Positions 8,376-17,383 of a DNA stretch of 64,000 nucleotides are shown piece after piece. Where the stretch lies: assembly GCF_015222005.1 (NCBI RefSeq), contig NZ_JADFFL010000001.1:248001-312000 (forward strand). The letters run 5' to 3'. The position numbers and the translations under genes are program-made. Every line of letters starts with the position of its first letter. Position 1 is the stretch's first letter. The stretch comes from Mucilaginibacter myungsuensis (GTDB taxonomy: Bacteria; Bacteroidota; Bacteroidia; Sphingobacteriales; Sphingobacteriaceae). The notes under the pieces were generated by a model. It searched no databases. It was not told where the DNA came from and was given only the letters and a program-made list of their open reading frames with translations.

Positions 8376-8789
8376 ATGAAAAAATTATATACAGCCGTCG
8401 TTACTGCCAAGGGTGGTCGCGAAGGTCACATCACATCGGCAGACGGAATTATTGATCTGGAATTACGCAAACCCGCGGCCATGGGTGGTGAGGACGGTTA
8501 CGCCAATCCCGAATTGTTATTTGCAGGTGCCTGGGGGAGTTGCTACTTGGGCGCTTTAGGCTCGGTAGCTAAAAAGGATAACATTGATGTGAGCGAAGCA
8601 ACTGCCCAAGTGCATATCAGCTTTAACCAGGAAAGTGAGACCACTTATGCCTTATCGGCCGAATTACATGTACACATTCCCGGATCGGAATTATCAGAGA
8701 CCCAACGTTTAGCTGATCTGGCGCATAAGGGTTGCCCGTATTCTAAAGCTACCCGCGGCAACATCGAAGTAAAAGTGATAGCAGTTTGA
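8376..8789 (+). CDS. ohr: Organic hydroperoxide resistance protein, OsmC/Ohr family
   Basis: 137 residues, the usual Ohr length. It reduces organic hydroperoxides with a pair of redox cysteines. The first lies in FAGAWGSCYLGAL (about residue 60), the second in KGCPYSKATRGN (about residue 124), matching the conserved Ohr spacing. The N-terminal LYTAVVTAKGGREG block is typical of Ohr rather than OsmC. No MarR-type OhrR gene is adjacent. The following gap (8790-8913) has GAGATGT/GATATGAGATGTGAGA words but no gene. Confidence 0.9.
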   Translation: MKKLYTAVVTAKGGREGHITSADGIIDLELRKPAAMGGEDGYANPELLFAGAWGSCYLGALGSVAKKDNIDVSEATAQVHISFNQESETTYALSAELHVHIPGSELSETQRLADLAHKGCPYSKATRGNIEVKVIAV

Positions 8790-8913
8790 AATGGAAGAGA
8801 TGTTAGATATGAGATGTGAGACAGGCTGCGGTATAAGTGACGTGAGCTTTAAAAGCAAGCAAAATGAGCCATATACACAAACGTTAAGATATGTAAAAAC
8901 TGATCTTTGAGTT

Positions 8914-9887
8914 ATGAAAAACTTAGAAATGATCAATTTAGGAAATAACGGCCCGCTTGTTTCAAAACTGGGATTGGGCTGTATGCGCATGTCGTCGGTA
9001 TGGGGAAGCGCACATCAGGATGAGGCCGAAAGCATTGCCACCATTAACGAGGCGTTGGATAAAGGCATTAACTTTTTAAACACGGGCGACCTTTTACGGC
9101 GCCGGTCATAATGAGTTGCTGGTAGGTAAGGCCATTAAAGGCCGCCGGGACGATGCTTTTATCAGCGTTAAATTTGGCGCGATATTTCATAACGGCCAAT
9201 GGTTGGGTTTAGATCTTAGACCCATCGCTATCAAAAACTTCATCAATTACTCGCTTACCCGCTTGGGTATAGAGACCATTGACCTGTATCAGCCTTGTCG
9301 TATGGATGGCAGCGTACCTGTCGAAGATATTGTTGGTACCGTGGCCGACCTCGTTAAAGAAGGTAAGGTGCGCTACTTAGGCGTATCAGAGATCACTGCC
9401 GAACAACTACGGCAGGCTAATAATACTTATCCTGTAAGCGCGCTGGAGATCGGTTACTCGCTTGCCGACCGACAGATCGAGACCGACCTGCTACCAACTG
9501 CAAAAGAGTTAGGCATCAGCGTAGTGGCCTTTGCTAATACAGCCGAAGGTTTGCTTACCGGCGACCTGAAAGCACCATTGCCTGCCGATGGCCATCTGTT
9601 GCATTTCAGCCGTTTTCAGGGTGATAACCTGGTAAAAAACCTGGAGAAGGTCGAGATATTAAAGCAGCTGGCCACAGACAAAGATGCTACCCCTACCCAA
9701 CTGGCCATTGCCTGGGTGAACGCCCAAGGTGATCATATTATTGCCATTAGTGAGCATGAGCCGCCGCAAACGCCTGCCCGAAAACATGGCCGCTATGAAT
9801 ATCCAATTTTCTGCAGATGAAATGAACCTGTTGAACACTACCTTTGCACAAGGCGCCATCCTGGGCGGAACCTATTTGCAACGCTAA
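8914..9887 (+). pseudogene. Aldo/keto reductase with two +1 frameshifts
   Basis: Reads as a full-length aldo/keto reductase if two single inserted bases are removed. The first is an extra C near 9090: GGCGACCTTTTACGG should be GGC GAC TTT TAC, restoring [17 protein letters not shown] with the catalytic tyrosine. The second is an extra A near 9752: AGTGAGCATGAGC should be AGT GGC ATG AGC, restoring ISGMSRRKRLPENMAA to the TAA at 9885-9887. As it stands three fragments result (8914-9111, 9116-9820 and an out-of-frame tail). The rest of the frame is well conserved, so this is either a very young pseudogene or sequence error. The stop overlaps the AraC-family gene start (TAATG). Confidence 0.75.
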
Positions 9888-10735
9888 TGACCAACCCTAC
9901 AGAGATCATCCCGGGAGTTATCTTTTACTCGTATCTGGCAACAAGCCGTAAAGATAAAGTCGGCTTCCTCCAGCACCATACGCTGGTGCTGCAGGTATCG
10001 GGCCATTTTAAGCTGGAAACGGCTGGGCAAACGGTGACCATGAACGGCGGCCAAATGCTGCTGATCCGCAAGAACCAGTTGGGGCAGATCACCAAAACTC
10101 CGCTACCGGATCAGGATTATGAAACTATTGTGATATCCTTACAGGAAGATCTGTTGCGACAGATCGCTTTAGAAGAACATATCGATATTGACCAAAAATA
10201 TATCGGCCCGCCAAATATCCTTATTCCGGCTAACGAATTTTTAGCCGGTTATTTTAATTCGATAGTTCCTTACATACGCAATTCATCATCGATATTGACT
10301 ACCGAGATGGGGCTGATCAAGATCAAAGAGGTGGTGAAATTGCTGATGCATACCATGCCACGGTTAAAAGAATTCCTGTTCGATTTTTCTGAACCTTATA
10401 AAATAGATCTGGAGAAATTTATGTTGGGCAACATCCATTTCAACTTGCCGGTAGAGAAGTTCGCTCAACTTACCGGCCGTAGTCTGGCCGCCTTTAAGCG
10501 CGATTTTCAAAAGACCTTCGGCCAACCGCCGCGCCAATGGCTGCAAGAACGCAGATTGACCGAAGCCCGGCATTTGATCGAGGCCAAACACCGCAAACCG
10601 TCAGCCATTTATTTAGACCTTGGTTTTGAGAGCCTTTCGCATTTTTCGCACACATTTAAAAAGCGGTTCGGGAAGACGCCGAGTGAATTTATTGGGGTTA
10701 ATATAAATGCCCCGATCGGAAAATTAGCTACCTGA
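9887..10735 (+). CDS. AraC family transcriptional regulator
   Basis: 282 residues. An N-terminal cupin-like effector domain (residues 1-170) is followed by a C-terminal AraC double helix-turn-helix (about 175-275): FAQLTGRSLAAFKRDFQKTFGQPPRQWLQERRLTEA and then the second motif FESLSHFSHTFKKRFGKTPSEF. Its ATG shares a base with the TAA of the broken aldo/keto reductase, so the two genes form one unit and the reductase is the likeliest target. The inducer is unknown. Confidence 0.85.
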   Translation: MTNPTEIIPGVIFYSYLATSRKDKVGFLQHHTLVLQVSGHFKLETAGQTVTMNGGQMLLIRKNQLGQITKTPLPDQDYETIVISLQEDLLRQIALEEHIDIDQKYIGPPNILIPANEFLAGYFNSIVPYIRNSSSILTTEMGLIKIKEVVKLLMHTMPRLKEFLFDFSEPYKIDLEKFMLGNIHFNLPVEKFAQLTGRSLAAFKRDFQKTFGQPPRQWLQERRLTEARHLIEAKHRKPSAIYLDLGFESLSHFSHTFKKRFGKTPSEFIGVNINAPIGKLAT

Positions 10736-10753
10736 TCGCAATAGTCACGACGC

Positions 10754-11068
10754 TTAAGCTATCATCGGATATATTTTAATGACCTGAGGATCTTGCTCTA
10801 AAGCATCACTATCGTAAACAGTTACGAGGTATGGTTTCGCATTCTGATCTTTGAAAAGCATCAGATCTAAATATTCTGCACCTATACTCCCGTTTTGCGA
10901 GAGCATTTTTATAGCTTCTGTATCGTTCGCTTGGATCAATTTTTCTATTGCGGTGTATTCCTCCTTAACGAAATAAATTACTTTAAGACTGTCTAATTCG
11001 GTTACCGCTGTTATGCCGAATTGATCGTTAGCAAGAATGCTTTTTACAACATATTCATCGTATTCCAT
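10754..11068 (-). CDS. Hypothetical protein
   Basis: 104 residues from ATG 11068; an upstream TTG (11101) would add 11. Acidic, soluble and without a signal peptide or membrane segment. I recognise no domain. It lies convergent to the AraC gene with 18 bp between stops, and 133 bp downstream of another small gene on the same strand that resembles an immunity protein, so both may be remnants of a toxin/immunity island. That is inference from position only. Confidence 0.5.
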   Translation of the reverse strand: MEYDEYVVKSILANDQFGITAVTELDSLKVIYFVKEEYTAIEKLIQANDTEAIKMLSQNGSIGAEYLDLMLFKDQNAKPYLVTVYDSDALEQDPQVIKIYPMIA

Positions 11069-11201
11069 AGCTATATTGGTTGATGTGCTAAAACTGAGCA
11101 ACCTCCCTCTTAGTACTCTCTGGATAAATTGCAGTGCTACAATTTCCGCTGGTGCGATCTTTCTGCCGGATGTCTCGACAAAGGCTCCTGCGCTCTTAAC
11201 G

Positions 11202-11567
11202 CTACAGATCCATGTCAGTCGGACGTGGTTGATCTAAACTACCGATGAGTTTAGTGATGCCTAATTTCACGGGTTCAGGTATCTTGTTATCGTCCCGGAT
11301 CAGTTCTCGAATGAAATCATATTCTGAGTTTGACAACGCCAATAGTCCACTAATGTTGCAGATGAGTCGGTAAACGTCAGGGCTGATCTCAATATTATTA
11401 TTGTACAGTCGGTTTACAACAAAATCGAACGCAATTTCAGTTTCATTATACTCAAGATATTCTTTAAAGCTATCGACTTCTTTACCACTTACTCCAAGGA
11501 ATTCAGCAGCTATCAACAATCTCATTATTTGATCATCGACAACTTTCGTGTTTCGCACGTAACTCAT
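11202..11567 (-). CDS. Small protein resembling MafI-type immunity proteins
   Basis: 121 residues, all helical in appearance. The central part, with KEYLEYNETEIAFDFVVNRLYNNN and ISPDVYRLICNIS, resembles the pattern of MafI-family immunity proteins (a residue stretch with NE, A, E/D, and a leucine-rich helix followed by IS). The match is by eye and weak. No toxin or effector gene is next to it: upstream is an amino acid permease, downstream a small unknown gene. If correct it is an orphan immunity gene. Confidence 0.45.
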   Translation of the reverse strand: MSYVRNTKVVDDQIMRLLIAAEFLGVSGKEVDSFKEYLEYNETEIAFDFVVNRLYNNNIEISPDVYRLICNISGLLALSNSEYDFIRELIRDDNKIPEPVKLGITKLIGSLDQPRPTDMDL

Positions 11568-11602
11568 ATCACACTTTTTACGAAACTATCCGGCCTTGGC
11601 CA

Positions 11603-13315
11603 TTAAGATAATTTATCGATATTCCCCCTCTTCCCCAACACACTATTCTTATAACCGAAAGTAAAATAAACGATCAAGCCTAAACATAACCAGATCAGGA
11701 AACGCTCCCAGCTTTGGTAAGGCAGTTCGGTCATTAGATAAAAGCAGCTCATTAGGCCTAATACCGGTATAAGCGACAAATTCTTTAAGAATGATAGCAC
11801 GGTAAGCACCAATGATAAGATGATGAACAGGAAGAAAGGGAATTTATGGTGCAGATTATCACCATCCAACAGTTTGGTAAACGGCTCCCAAAACACTACC
11901 ATACCGATAACGAACAGTACCGGTACGATGAACTTAGCATTGATATAAGGCAGACGGAAACGGCCTGCAACAGCGGCTTCGCGAGGCATTAATAACACAC
12001 CACCACAAACTAAAACAAAAGCAAACAAAGTACCTATACTGGTCAGGTCGGTCACTTCGGTCAGGTTCATGAATAAAGCGGGTATTGCTACCACGCAACC
12101 AGTCACGATGGTAGCGAACGACGGCGTATGATATTTAGGGTGGATGCGCGAAAAAGCTTTAGGTAACAATCCATCGCGGCTCATGGTCATCCAGATACGT
12201 GGCTGGCCCATCTGGAAGATCAATAATACACTGGCTGTTGCGATAACCGCGCTGACAGATATCACATAGCTGATCTTATTTAAACCCACTTTCAGGAAAA
12301 CGTAAGCCAAAGGATCACCAACGCGAAGGTCTTTGTACGATACCATACCGGTCAAAACCAAGGCGATCAGGATATAAAGTACGGTACAAATTATCAGCGA
12401 ATAGATCATACCTCTTGGCAGATCACGTTGTGGGTCTTTACATTCCTCGGCCGTGGTAGAGATGGCATCGAAACCGATATAAGCAAAAAACACGCCCGAT
12501 ACCCCCTTCATCACTCCACTAAAACCGTTAGGTAAAAAAGGGCTCCAATTAGCTGGTGTAACATAAAAACAACCGATCAGGATAACCGCTATTACAATGG
12601 CTATCTTTAAGAACACCATAGCATTGGTCGCCTTCTTGGTTTCGCGAATGCCGATGTAAACCAGGTAAGTGATAGATACCACGATCAGCAGCGCCGGGAT
12701 ATTACCTATCAATTTAATGCTGCCAAAAGTGGGGGCTGTATCCCAGGCCAAAGCGGCGTTTTTAATGGTGTCGGTTATCTCACTTAACTTTCCGGCTTTA
12801 GTCAGTTCTTGCACCGCCTCATGGGCTTTAAAGGCCGACAGGTAATCCAGCGTTAGATATTCGGGGACATGGATACCAAGTCCGGCTAAAAAGTTAACAA
12901 AGTAGGTGCTCCATGATATAGCCACGGCAATGTTACCGATAGCGTATTCCATCAGCAGATCCCAGCCGATTATCCAGGCTACCAGTTCGCCGAAAGATGC
13001 ATAAGCGTAAGTGTAAGCGCTGCCTGCCACCGGGATGCGCGAAGCAAATTCCGCATAACACAAAGCCGAAAACCCGCAGGTGACCGCGGTAAGGATAAAC
13101 AATAAGGTAACTCCCGGACCGCCGTGAAAAGATGCCTCGCCTATGGTAGAAAAGATGCCCGCCCCTACTACGGCGGCAATACCCATCAGGGTTAAGTCTT
13201 TAACGCCTAAGGCCTTGGTCAGATGCACACCTGAGTGCTCGCCATCGCCGAAGCCGTTCTTTACATCATCTAAAATACTTTGTACTGATTTTTTGCGGAA
13301 TATGCCGTTGGACAT
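11603..13315 (-). CDS. APC superfamily amino acid permease
   Basis: 570 residues with about 12-14 membrane segments. TM1 carries the APC unwound-helix signature GIAAVVGAGIFSTIG, and TM6 has FFAYIGFDAISTTAEE. This is typical of the cationic amino acid transporter (CAT/YfnA-like) branch. A loop insert at residues 150-195 between TM segments is hydrophilic. It moves amino acids across the inner membrane; the specificity cannot be told. It is monocistronic by spacing. Start MSNGIFRKK at 13315. Confidence 0.85.
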   Translation of the reverse strand: MSNGIFRKKSVQSILDDVKNGFGDGEHSGVHLTKALGVKDLTLMGIAAVVGAGIFSTIGEASFHGGPGVTLLFILTAVTCGFSALCYAEFASRIPVAGSAYTYAYASFGELVAWIIGWDLLMEYAIGNIAVAISWSTYFVNFLAGLGIHVPEYLTLDYLSAFKAHEAVQELTKAGKLSEITDTIKNAALAWDTAPTFGSIKLIGNIPALLIVVSITYLVYIGIRETKKATNAMVFLKIAIVIAVILIGCFYVTPANWSPFLPNGFSGVMKGVSGVFFAYIGFDAISTTAEECKDPQRDLPRGMIYSLIICTVLYILIALVLTGMVSYKDLRVGDPLAYVFLKVGLNKISYVISVSAVIATASVLLIFQMGQPRIWMTMSRDGLLPKAFSRIHPKYHTPSFATIVTGCVVAIPALFMNLTEVTDLTSIGTLFAFVLVCGGVLLMPREAAVAGRFRLPYINAKFIVPVLFVIGMVVFWEPFTKLLDGDNLHHKFPFFLFIILSLVLTVLSFLKNLSLIPVLGLMSCFYLMTELPYQSWERFLIWLCLGLIVYFTFGYKNSVLGKRGNIDKLS

Positions 13316-13502
13316 GCTATGTTCGGTAGGGTTTCTGTAATATTCAAACCAAACATAATCAATTTTTCGGAATATGAAGTTGTTGTTAAGGTAGTTTGAG
13401 GTTTAAGGTCCTGATCTGAGAACTTTAACCCCAAAGCATTCAAAGAAATAGCATAAATGACACTAAGCCCTTAAAATCGTAACAACTTTGTGCAGTTAAA
13501 GA

Positions 13503-13528
13503 CTTACGAAGCTTTGAAACCTCGTAAG
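13503..13528. other. Hairpin CTTACGA/TCGTAAG
   Basis: CTTACGA (13503-13509) and TCGTAAG (13522-13528) form a stem, and the inner bases pair further. It lies downstream of the minus-strand gene at 13575 and could end its transcript, though no strong U-run follows on that strand. The rest of the gap 13316-13574 shows nothing. Confidence 0.35.
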
Positions 13529-13574
13529 CCTACCATTAAATTTAATATCCCCTGTTGAAGAGGATGGATATCTG

Positions 13575-14246
13575 TTACTTCTGATACAAATTATCGATCA
13601 GCATATCGTGTTTGCGTTTACGCCTCACCATCAGTATCACAAAAATGATCACCGCTATCACGCTAACGCCAATAATGATCAACGTACCGCTTACCCCTTG
13701 CCATTTACCAAAGGTGAGGTACTGGTCGGTCCCATCCAGTTCAGGCGGAGATTTGATGCCCGCGAAGAATGCTTTCATCTCTTCGGCGGCTACATCCTGG
13801 CGTTGCTCATCATACAGATACTGGAAAGTGTAAGTTACCGGTTTGGTGTAGAGGATGCGGAACTTGCGTAATTGCACGCCGCTGCCGGTATCTGTACGCA
13901 GTACAAAATCGTGCACCTCCAGTTTATTCATAATAGTATCCTTACTATCGGTAATGGTACCTTCGGGCAAACCTGCCTGAACTTCTTTGATATAATCTTT
14001 AAATATCTTCTTCAGTTCTTTCTCCTTCTTTAGCACCTTTTGCTCTCCATTTGGCACACGGCTAACGATCATATAACCATAGCGTGAATTAGCGGTATAG
14101 GTCTGCTGACCAAGGGTATCTATCTTTCTAACATCGGCCGGTAAAGTAAGACTTACCACCTCATCTAATCGTACCTTTTTTGTGGTCTGGGCAGATCCGG
14201 CCAGGCCGAAAAGTACTATATTGAAACTCAATAATATCTTTTTCAT
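13575..14246 (-). CDS. Hypothetical exported protein with C-terminal membrane anchor
   Basis: 223 residues: an N-terminal signal peptide (cleavage after about residue 19, GSAQ), about 155 residues of mixed alpha/beta sequence, one membrane helix (about 185-207, rich in I and V) and a short basic cytoplasmic tail RRKRKH. No family recognised. The topology places the body in the periplasm. It is divergent from an MFS transporter gene. Confidence 0.65.
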   Translation of the reverse strand: MKKILLSFNIVLFGLAGSAQTTKKVRLDEVVSLTLPADVRKIDTLGQQTYTANSRYGYMIVSRVPNGEQKVLKKEKELKKIFKDYIKEVQAGLPEGTITDSKDTIMNKLEVHDFVLRTDTGSGVQLRKFRILYTKPVTYTFQYLYDEQRQDVAAEEMKAFFAGIKSPPELDGTDQYLTFGKWQGVSGTLIIIGVSVIAVIIFVILMVRRKRKHDMLIDNLYQK

Positions 14247-14414
14247 AGTACCAATTACAACTATTTGGATATCGAATGGTTTTTGAAAATTTCAGACATG
14301 ACACATTATCAATGCTTTAACAAATTAAATATCAATATTTTAACTAACAGAATTTAGCTTCGGATTAATTGTACTTTTAACACTTATAAAACATAAAATT
14401 AGCCTTATCGGTCG

Positions 14415-14422
14415 TACCTTTG
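14415..14422 (+). promoter_or_regulatory. -7 box TACCTTTG before MFS gene
   Basis: An exact TAnnTTTG match, ending 5 nt before the ATG at 14428. Transcription would start at or beside the start codon. Confidence 0.5.
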
Positions 14423-14427
14423 CGGGC

Positions 14428-15582
14428 ATGTCACCTAATGCTACCTACACCAAATACCCTAAAACAATGTTACGGATGGCCGCCGGGGCCATGTTCTTTA
14501 TCGTGGGCTTATGCTTTGCCAGTTGGGCATCGCGTATCGCAACTATTCAGCAAACACTCGGATTAAGCGAGGCTGCATTAGGTGGCGTATTATTTGCCTT
14601 GCCCGTAGGCTTAATGTTGTCTTTACCATTTGCCGGTTGGGCGGTGAGTAAGATCGGAAGCCGCCGGTTATTGATCATTGCAGCCGTAACCTACGGGATA
14701 GCATTGGTAGGCTTAGGTTCGGTAACATCTATTTTTGGACTGATAGTCTGCTTAATATGTTTCGGCTTTGCAAGTAATACAGCCAATATCTCGGTGAACA
14801 CACAGGCGGTAGCGGCCGAACAATTATACGAGCGGCCTATCCTGGCGTCCTTTCACGGACTTTGGAGTTTGGCCGGATTTGTCGGCGCTGGCATCGGTAC
14901 TTTTATGATCGATAAACAGATAGCCCCTCAGCAGCATTTTATTATCATTTTAGGTTTGATGATATTGATCGTGGTCATCTGCTCCAGATATCTGAACAAT
15001 GACCGCAGTATAAGTGACGAGCCAATATTTGTGATGCCCGATAGCTCGCTGATAAAATTGGGTATCATCGCCTTCTGTTCGTTAATGTGTGAAGGAGCGA
15101 TGTTTGATTGGAGCGTGATCTATTTCAAAAAAGTAGTATCGGTAGACGGCGCGCAAATGGCCGCCGGATACACCGGCTTTATGCTGACCATGGCATCCGG
15201 TCGATTTGTGGCTGATAAGTTGGTTCATAAATTCGGGATTAAAAGGATACTACAGATCAGCGGACTATTATCTGCAATTGGTTTGATGATAGCCGTGATC
15301 TTCCCGACGTTCTACACCGCCATCATCGGTTTCTTGCTGGTAGGTTTTGGCGTATCGTCTGTAGTGCCATTGGTTTACAGCGAGGCCGGAAAGTCAAAAA
15401 CCATGCGCCCCAGCGTGGCTTTAGCGGCAGTGTCTACCATCGGTTTTATCGGCTTCCTGATCGGGCCACCAGTGATCGGTTTCATTGCCGGCATTACCGG
15501 TAGTTTGCGGTATTCTTTCACGCTGATAGCCGCCATGGGCATGAGCGTTGCGATATTGTCTACAAAAGCGAAGCTGTCTTGA
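14428..15582 (+). CDS. MFS transporter, YbjJ-like
   Basis: 384 residues and about 12 membrane helices. The N-terminal FFIVGLCFASWASRIATIQ and the PFAGWAVSKIGSRRLLI loop (motif A region) fit the fucose-permease/YbjJ-like branch of MFS. Substrate unknown. The stop codon TGA (15580-15582) is the first element of a tandem 14-bp repeat, so the repeat sits immediately at the gene end. Confidence 0.8.
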   Translation: MSPNATYTKYPKTMLRMAAGAMFFIVGLCFASWASRIATIQQTLGLSEAALGGVLFALPVGLMLSLPFAGWAVSKIGSRRLLIIAAVTYGIALVGLGSVTSIFGLIVCLICFGFASNTANISVNTQAVAAEQLYERPILASFHGLWSLAGFVGAGIGTFMIDKQIAPQQHFIIILGLMILIVVICSRYLNNDRSISDEPIFVMPDSSLIKLGIIAFCSLMCEGAMFDWSVIYFKKVVSVDGAQMAAGYTGFMLTMASGRFVADKLVHKFGIKRILQISGLLSAIGLMIAVIFPTFYTAIIGFLLVGFGVSSVVPLVYSEAGKSKTMRPSVALAAVSTIGFIGFLIGPPVIGFIAGITGSLRYSFTLIAAMGMSVAILSTKAKLS

Positions 15583-15706
15583 AAGTCCGAAGTCAAAAGT
15601 CCGAAGTCAAAAGTCTGAAGTCAAAAGTCTGAAGTCGGATCGTTTATGATCTATTATTTTGACTTTCGACTTGAGGCTTAAGACTTTAGACTTAGAACTC
15701 AAGACT
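15582..15706. repeat. Four 14-bp tandem words with inverted counterpart
   Basis: Left side: AAAAGTCYGAAGTC four times (15582-15594, 15595-15608, 15609-15622, 15623-15636; the first lacks one A). Right side: looser inverted words GACTTTCGACTT, AGACTTTAGACTT and AAGACTTT (15661-15707). It fills the convergent gap between the MFS gene and the small minus-strand gene, and both stop codons fall inside or against it. Confidence 0.8.
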
Positions 15707-15944
15707 TTATAACGTAATCAAACTCCTCATACCCATTCTTAAAGATCAGCTTTAACGGTTCGTGAGGTATGTCGATATCTAAAGATAGCTGACCGATGAT
15801 CTGCGGCAGATTATCGCGGATGAGTTTCAAGTCGGTCACATGCGGCATGGTGATATGGATGTCTTCACCCATGGGCTTTATCTCCCACCCTTTTAGGTTG
15901 GCCTTACTTAACAGGTCTATCCATTTTTCCTGATACGCGCTCAT
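15699..15944 (-). CDS. Hypothetical small protein
   Basis: 81 residues, soluble, predicted alpha/beta, no known domain recognised. The last codons (IKS and stop) lie in the inverted word repeat, so the C-terminus may have been reshaped by it. It follows the aldose epimerase gene on the same strand, but a terminator hairpin stands between them. Confidence 0.55.
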   Translation of the reverse strand: MSAYQEKWIDLLSKANLKGWEIKPMGEDIHITMPHVTDLKLIRDNLPQIIGQLSLDIDIPHEPLKLIFKNGYEEFDYVIKS

Positions 15945-15995
15945 AATAATTGGTTTATTATAAAAAGCAGATGTATCTGCAAAAGGTTTGCCCTA

Positions 15996-16035
15996 AAATA
16001 AAAATGCCCTCCAACGGACATTCCGTGGAGGGCAT
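15996..16035 (-). terminator. Rho-independent terminator of the aldose epimerase gene
   Basis: ATGCCCTCC (16004-16012) pairs with GGAGGGCAT (16027-16035), with an inner ACGGA/TCCGT stem. On the minus strand it is followed by TTTTTATTTT. Confidence 0.85.
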
Positions 16036-16055
16036 CTAAACTATAACAAAACCGC

Positions 16056-17249
16056 TTAGTTAGCAGTGAATTTGTAGATGGTCGATGTTTTGTAAGTTGC
16101 GCCCGGTTTTAAAGTAGTGGTCGGGAACTCTGGTTTATTAGGAGAATCAGGATAGTGCTGGGTCTCTAAACAAAGGCCTGTACGGAAATCGTTCTTAGCT
16201 TTACCACCTTTTAAGGTGTGCTTACCTTGCATAAAGTTACCGCTGTAAAACTGGATGCCCGGCTCCTCGGTGAATACTTGCATAGTGATGCCGGTCTTGT
16301 CGCCTGTTAAGGTGGTGATAGGCGTGGTGATATCGTGCTTGTTCAGTACGTAATTATGATCATAACCTTTACCGTTCTTCAGTTGCTCGTTAGCTTGCTC
16401 TATACGGGTACCGATCTTTTCAGGGCCGCGGAAATCGAATGGCGTACCTTCAACTTTCTCGATCTTGCCGGTCGGGATCAGTGTAACGTCAACAGGAGTA
16501 TAACCATCAGCCGCTATTTGCAAAGTATGGTCAAGGATAGTACCGGTACCGAAGCCGTTCAGGTTCCAATATGCATGGTTGGTCAGGTTAACCACGGTCG
16601 GTTTAGTGGTGGTAGCCTCGTAAGCTATTTTTAAGCTGTTATCATCGCCCAAGGTGTAAATTACCTTAGTACTCAGGTCACCCGGGAAGCCCTGGTCGCC
16701 ATCTTTCGAGGTATAGGTCAGTTCTAACGCGTTCTCGCCTACTTTTGTAGCAGCCCACAGGTGCGAATCGAACCCTACTGTACCGCCGTGCAGGGTGTTC
16801 GGTCCATTGTTGGCAGGTAATTTATACTCTTTACCATCTAAGGTAAATTTAGCTTTACCAATACGGTTACCGTAACGACCGATCAGCGCGCCAAAGTAAT
16901 CGCCTGCGCCCTGGTAAGTGCTTACGCTATCAAAACCAACCACTACGTCGGTCATTTTGCCGTCCTTATCTGGCACTACCAGGCTAACCAATCTGCCGCC
17001 GAAGCTGGTGATGGCCGCTTGTACGCCGTTCTTGTTCTTCAAAACGAACAGGTCGGCCTGACCACTATCTACCGCGACCTGGAAACCTTTGGCATCCGGT
17101 AACGAGAAAGTTGAAATGGTGGTTGTGCTGGTAGAGCTGCTGTCCGTAGTTTCTGTTTTACTGCTGCTGCCCGAGCCGCCGCAAGCCGTTAAGCCTGCCA
17201 TGCCTGCTAATAAAAGCCCGGCCGTAATGTTCTTTACGTGAAAATTCAT
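16056..17249 (-). CDS. galM: Aldose 1-epimerase, lipoprotein
   Basis: 397 residues. It interconverts alpha and beta anomers of galactose or other aldoses. A lipoprotein signal peptide with lipobox LTAC-G (Cys about 23) is followed by a Ser/Thr-rich linker, so it is anchored in the envelope, unlike cytoplasmic GalM. Catalytic-region motifs are GRYGNRI, NTLHGG, NLTNHAYWNLNG (general acid His), DFR and EPGIQFYSGNF (Glu base). The envelope location suggests a role in processing imported plant sugars. A strong terminator follows and a TACATTTG box precedes it. Confidence 0.9.
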   Translation of the reverse strand: MNFHVKNITAGLLLAGMAGLTACGGSGSSSKTETTDSSSTSTTTISTFSLPDAKGFQVAVDSGQADLFVLKNKNGVQAAITSFGGRLVSLVVPDKDGKMTDVVVGFDSVSTYQGAGDYFGALIGRYGNRIGKAKFTLDGKEYKLPANNGPNTLHGGTVGFDSHLWAATKVGENALELTYTSKDGDQGFPGDLSTKVIYTLGDDNSLKIAYEATTTKPTVVNLTNHAYWNLNGFGTGTILDHTLQIAADGYTPVDVTLIPTGKIEKVEGTPFDFRGPEKIGTRIEQANEQLKNGKGYDHNYVLNKHDITTPITTLTGDKTGITMQVFTEEPGIQFYSGNFMQGKHTLKGGKAKNDFRTGLCLETQHYPDSPNKPEFPTTTLKPGATYKTSTIYKFTAN

Positions 17250-17281
17250 CGTGATGTATGGTGTTTATAATATATGGTTAA

Positions 17282-17289
17282 CAAATGTA
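17282..17289 (-). promoter_or_regulatory. -7 box TACATTTG before the aldose epimerase gene
   Basis: An exact TAnnTTTG match on the minus strand, 32 nt upstream of the ATG at 17249. Confidence 0.4.
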
Positions 17290-17346
17290 AAGCTAACAGG
17301 AAATGTTTTGATCCGATACCCCTATCGTTAAATTTTTCAAATAAAT

Positions 17347-17376
17347 TTTGATACTTAGAACTTCTATGTATATTTG
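17347..17376 (+). promoter_or_regulatory. Promoter TTTG-N18-TATATTTG before padR-like gene
   Basis: TTTG (17347-17350) and TATATTTG (17369-17376) are 18 nt apart, a near-ideal Bacteroidota promoter. The box ends 7 nt before the ATG, so the mRNA is probably leaderless. Confidence 0.65.
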
Positions 17377-17383
17377 AAATACC

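Noticed and set aside
15582..15706. CRISPR-like array
   Set aside because: The 14-bp units are directly joined without spacers, and there are no cas genes.
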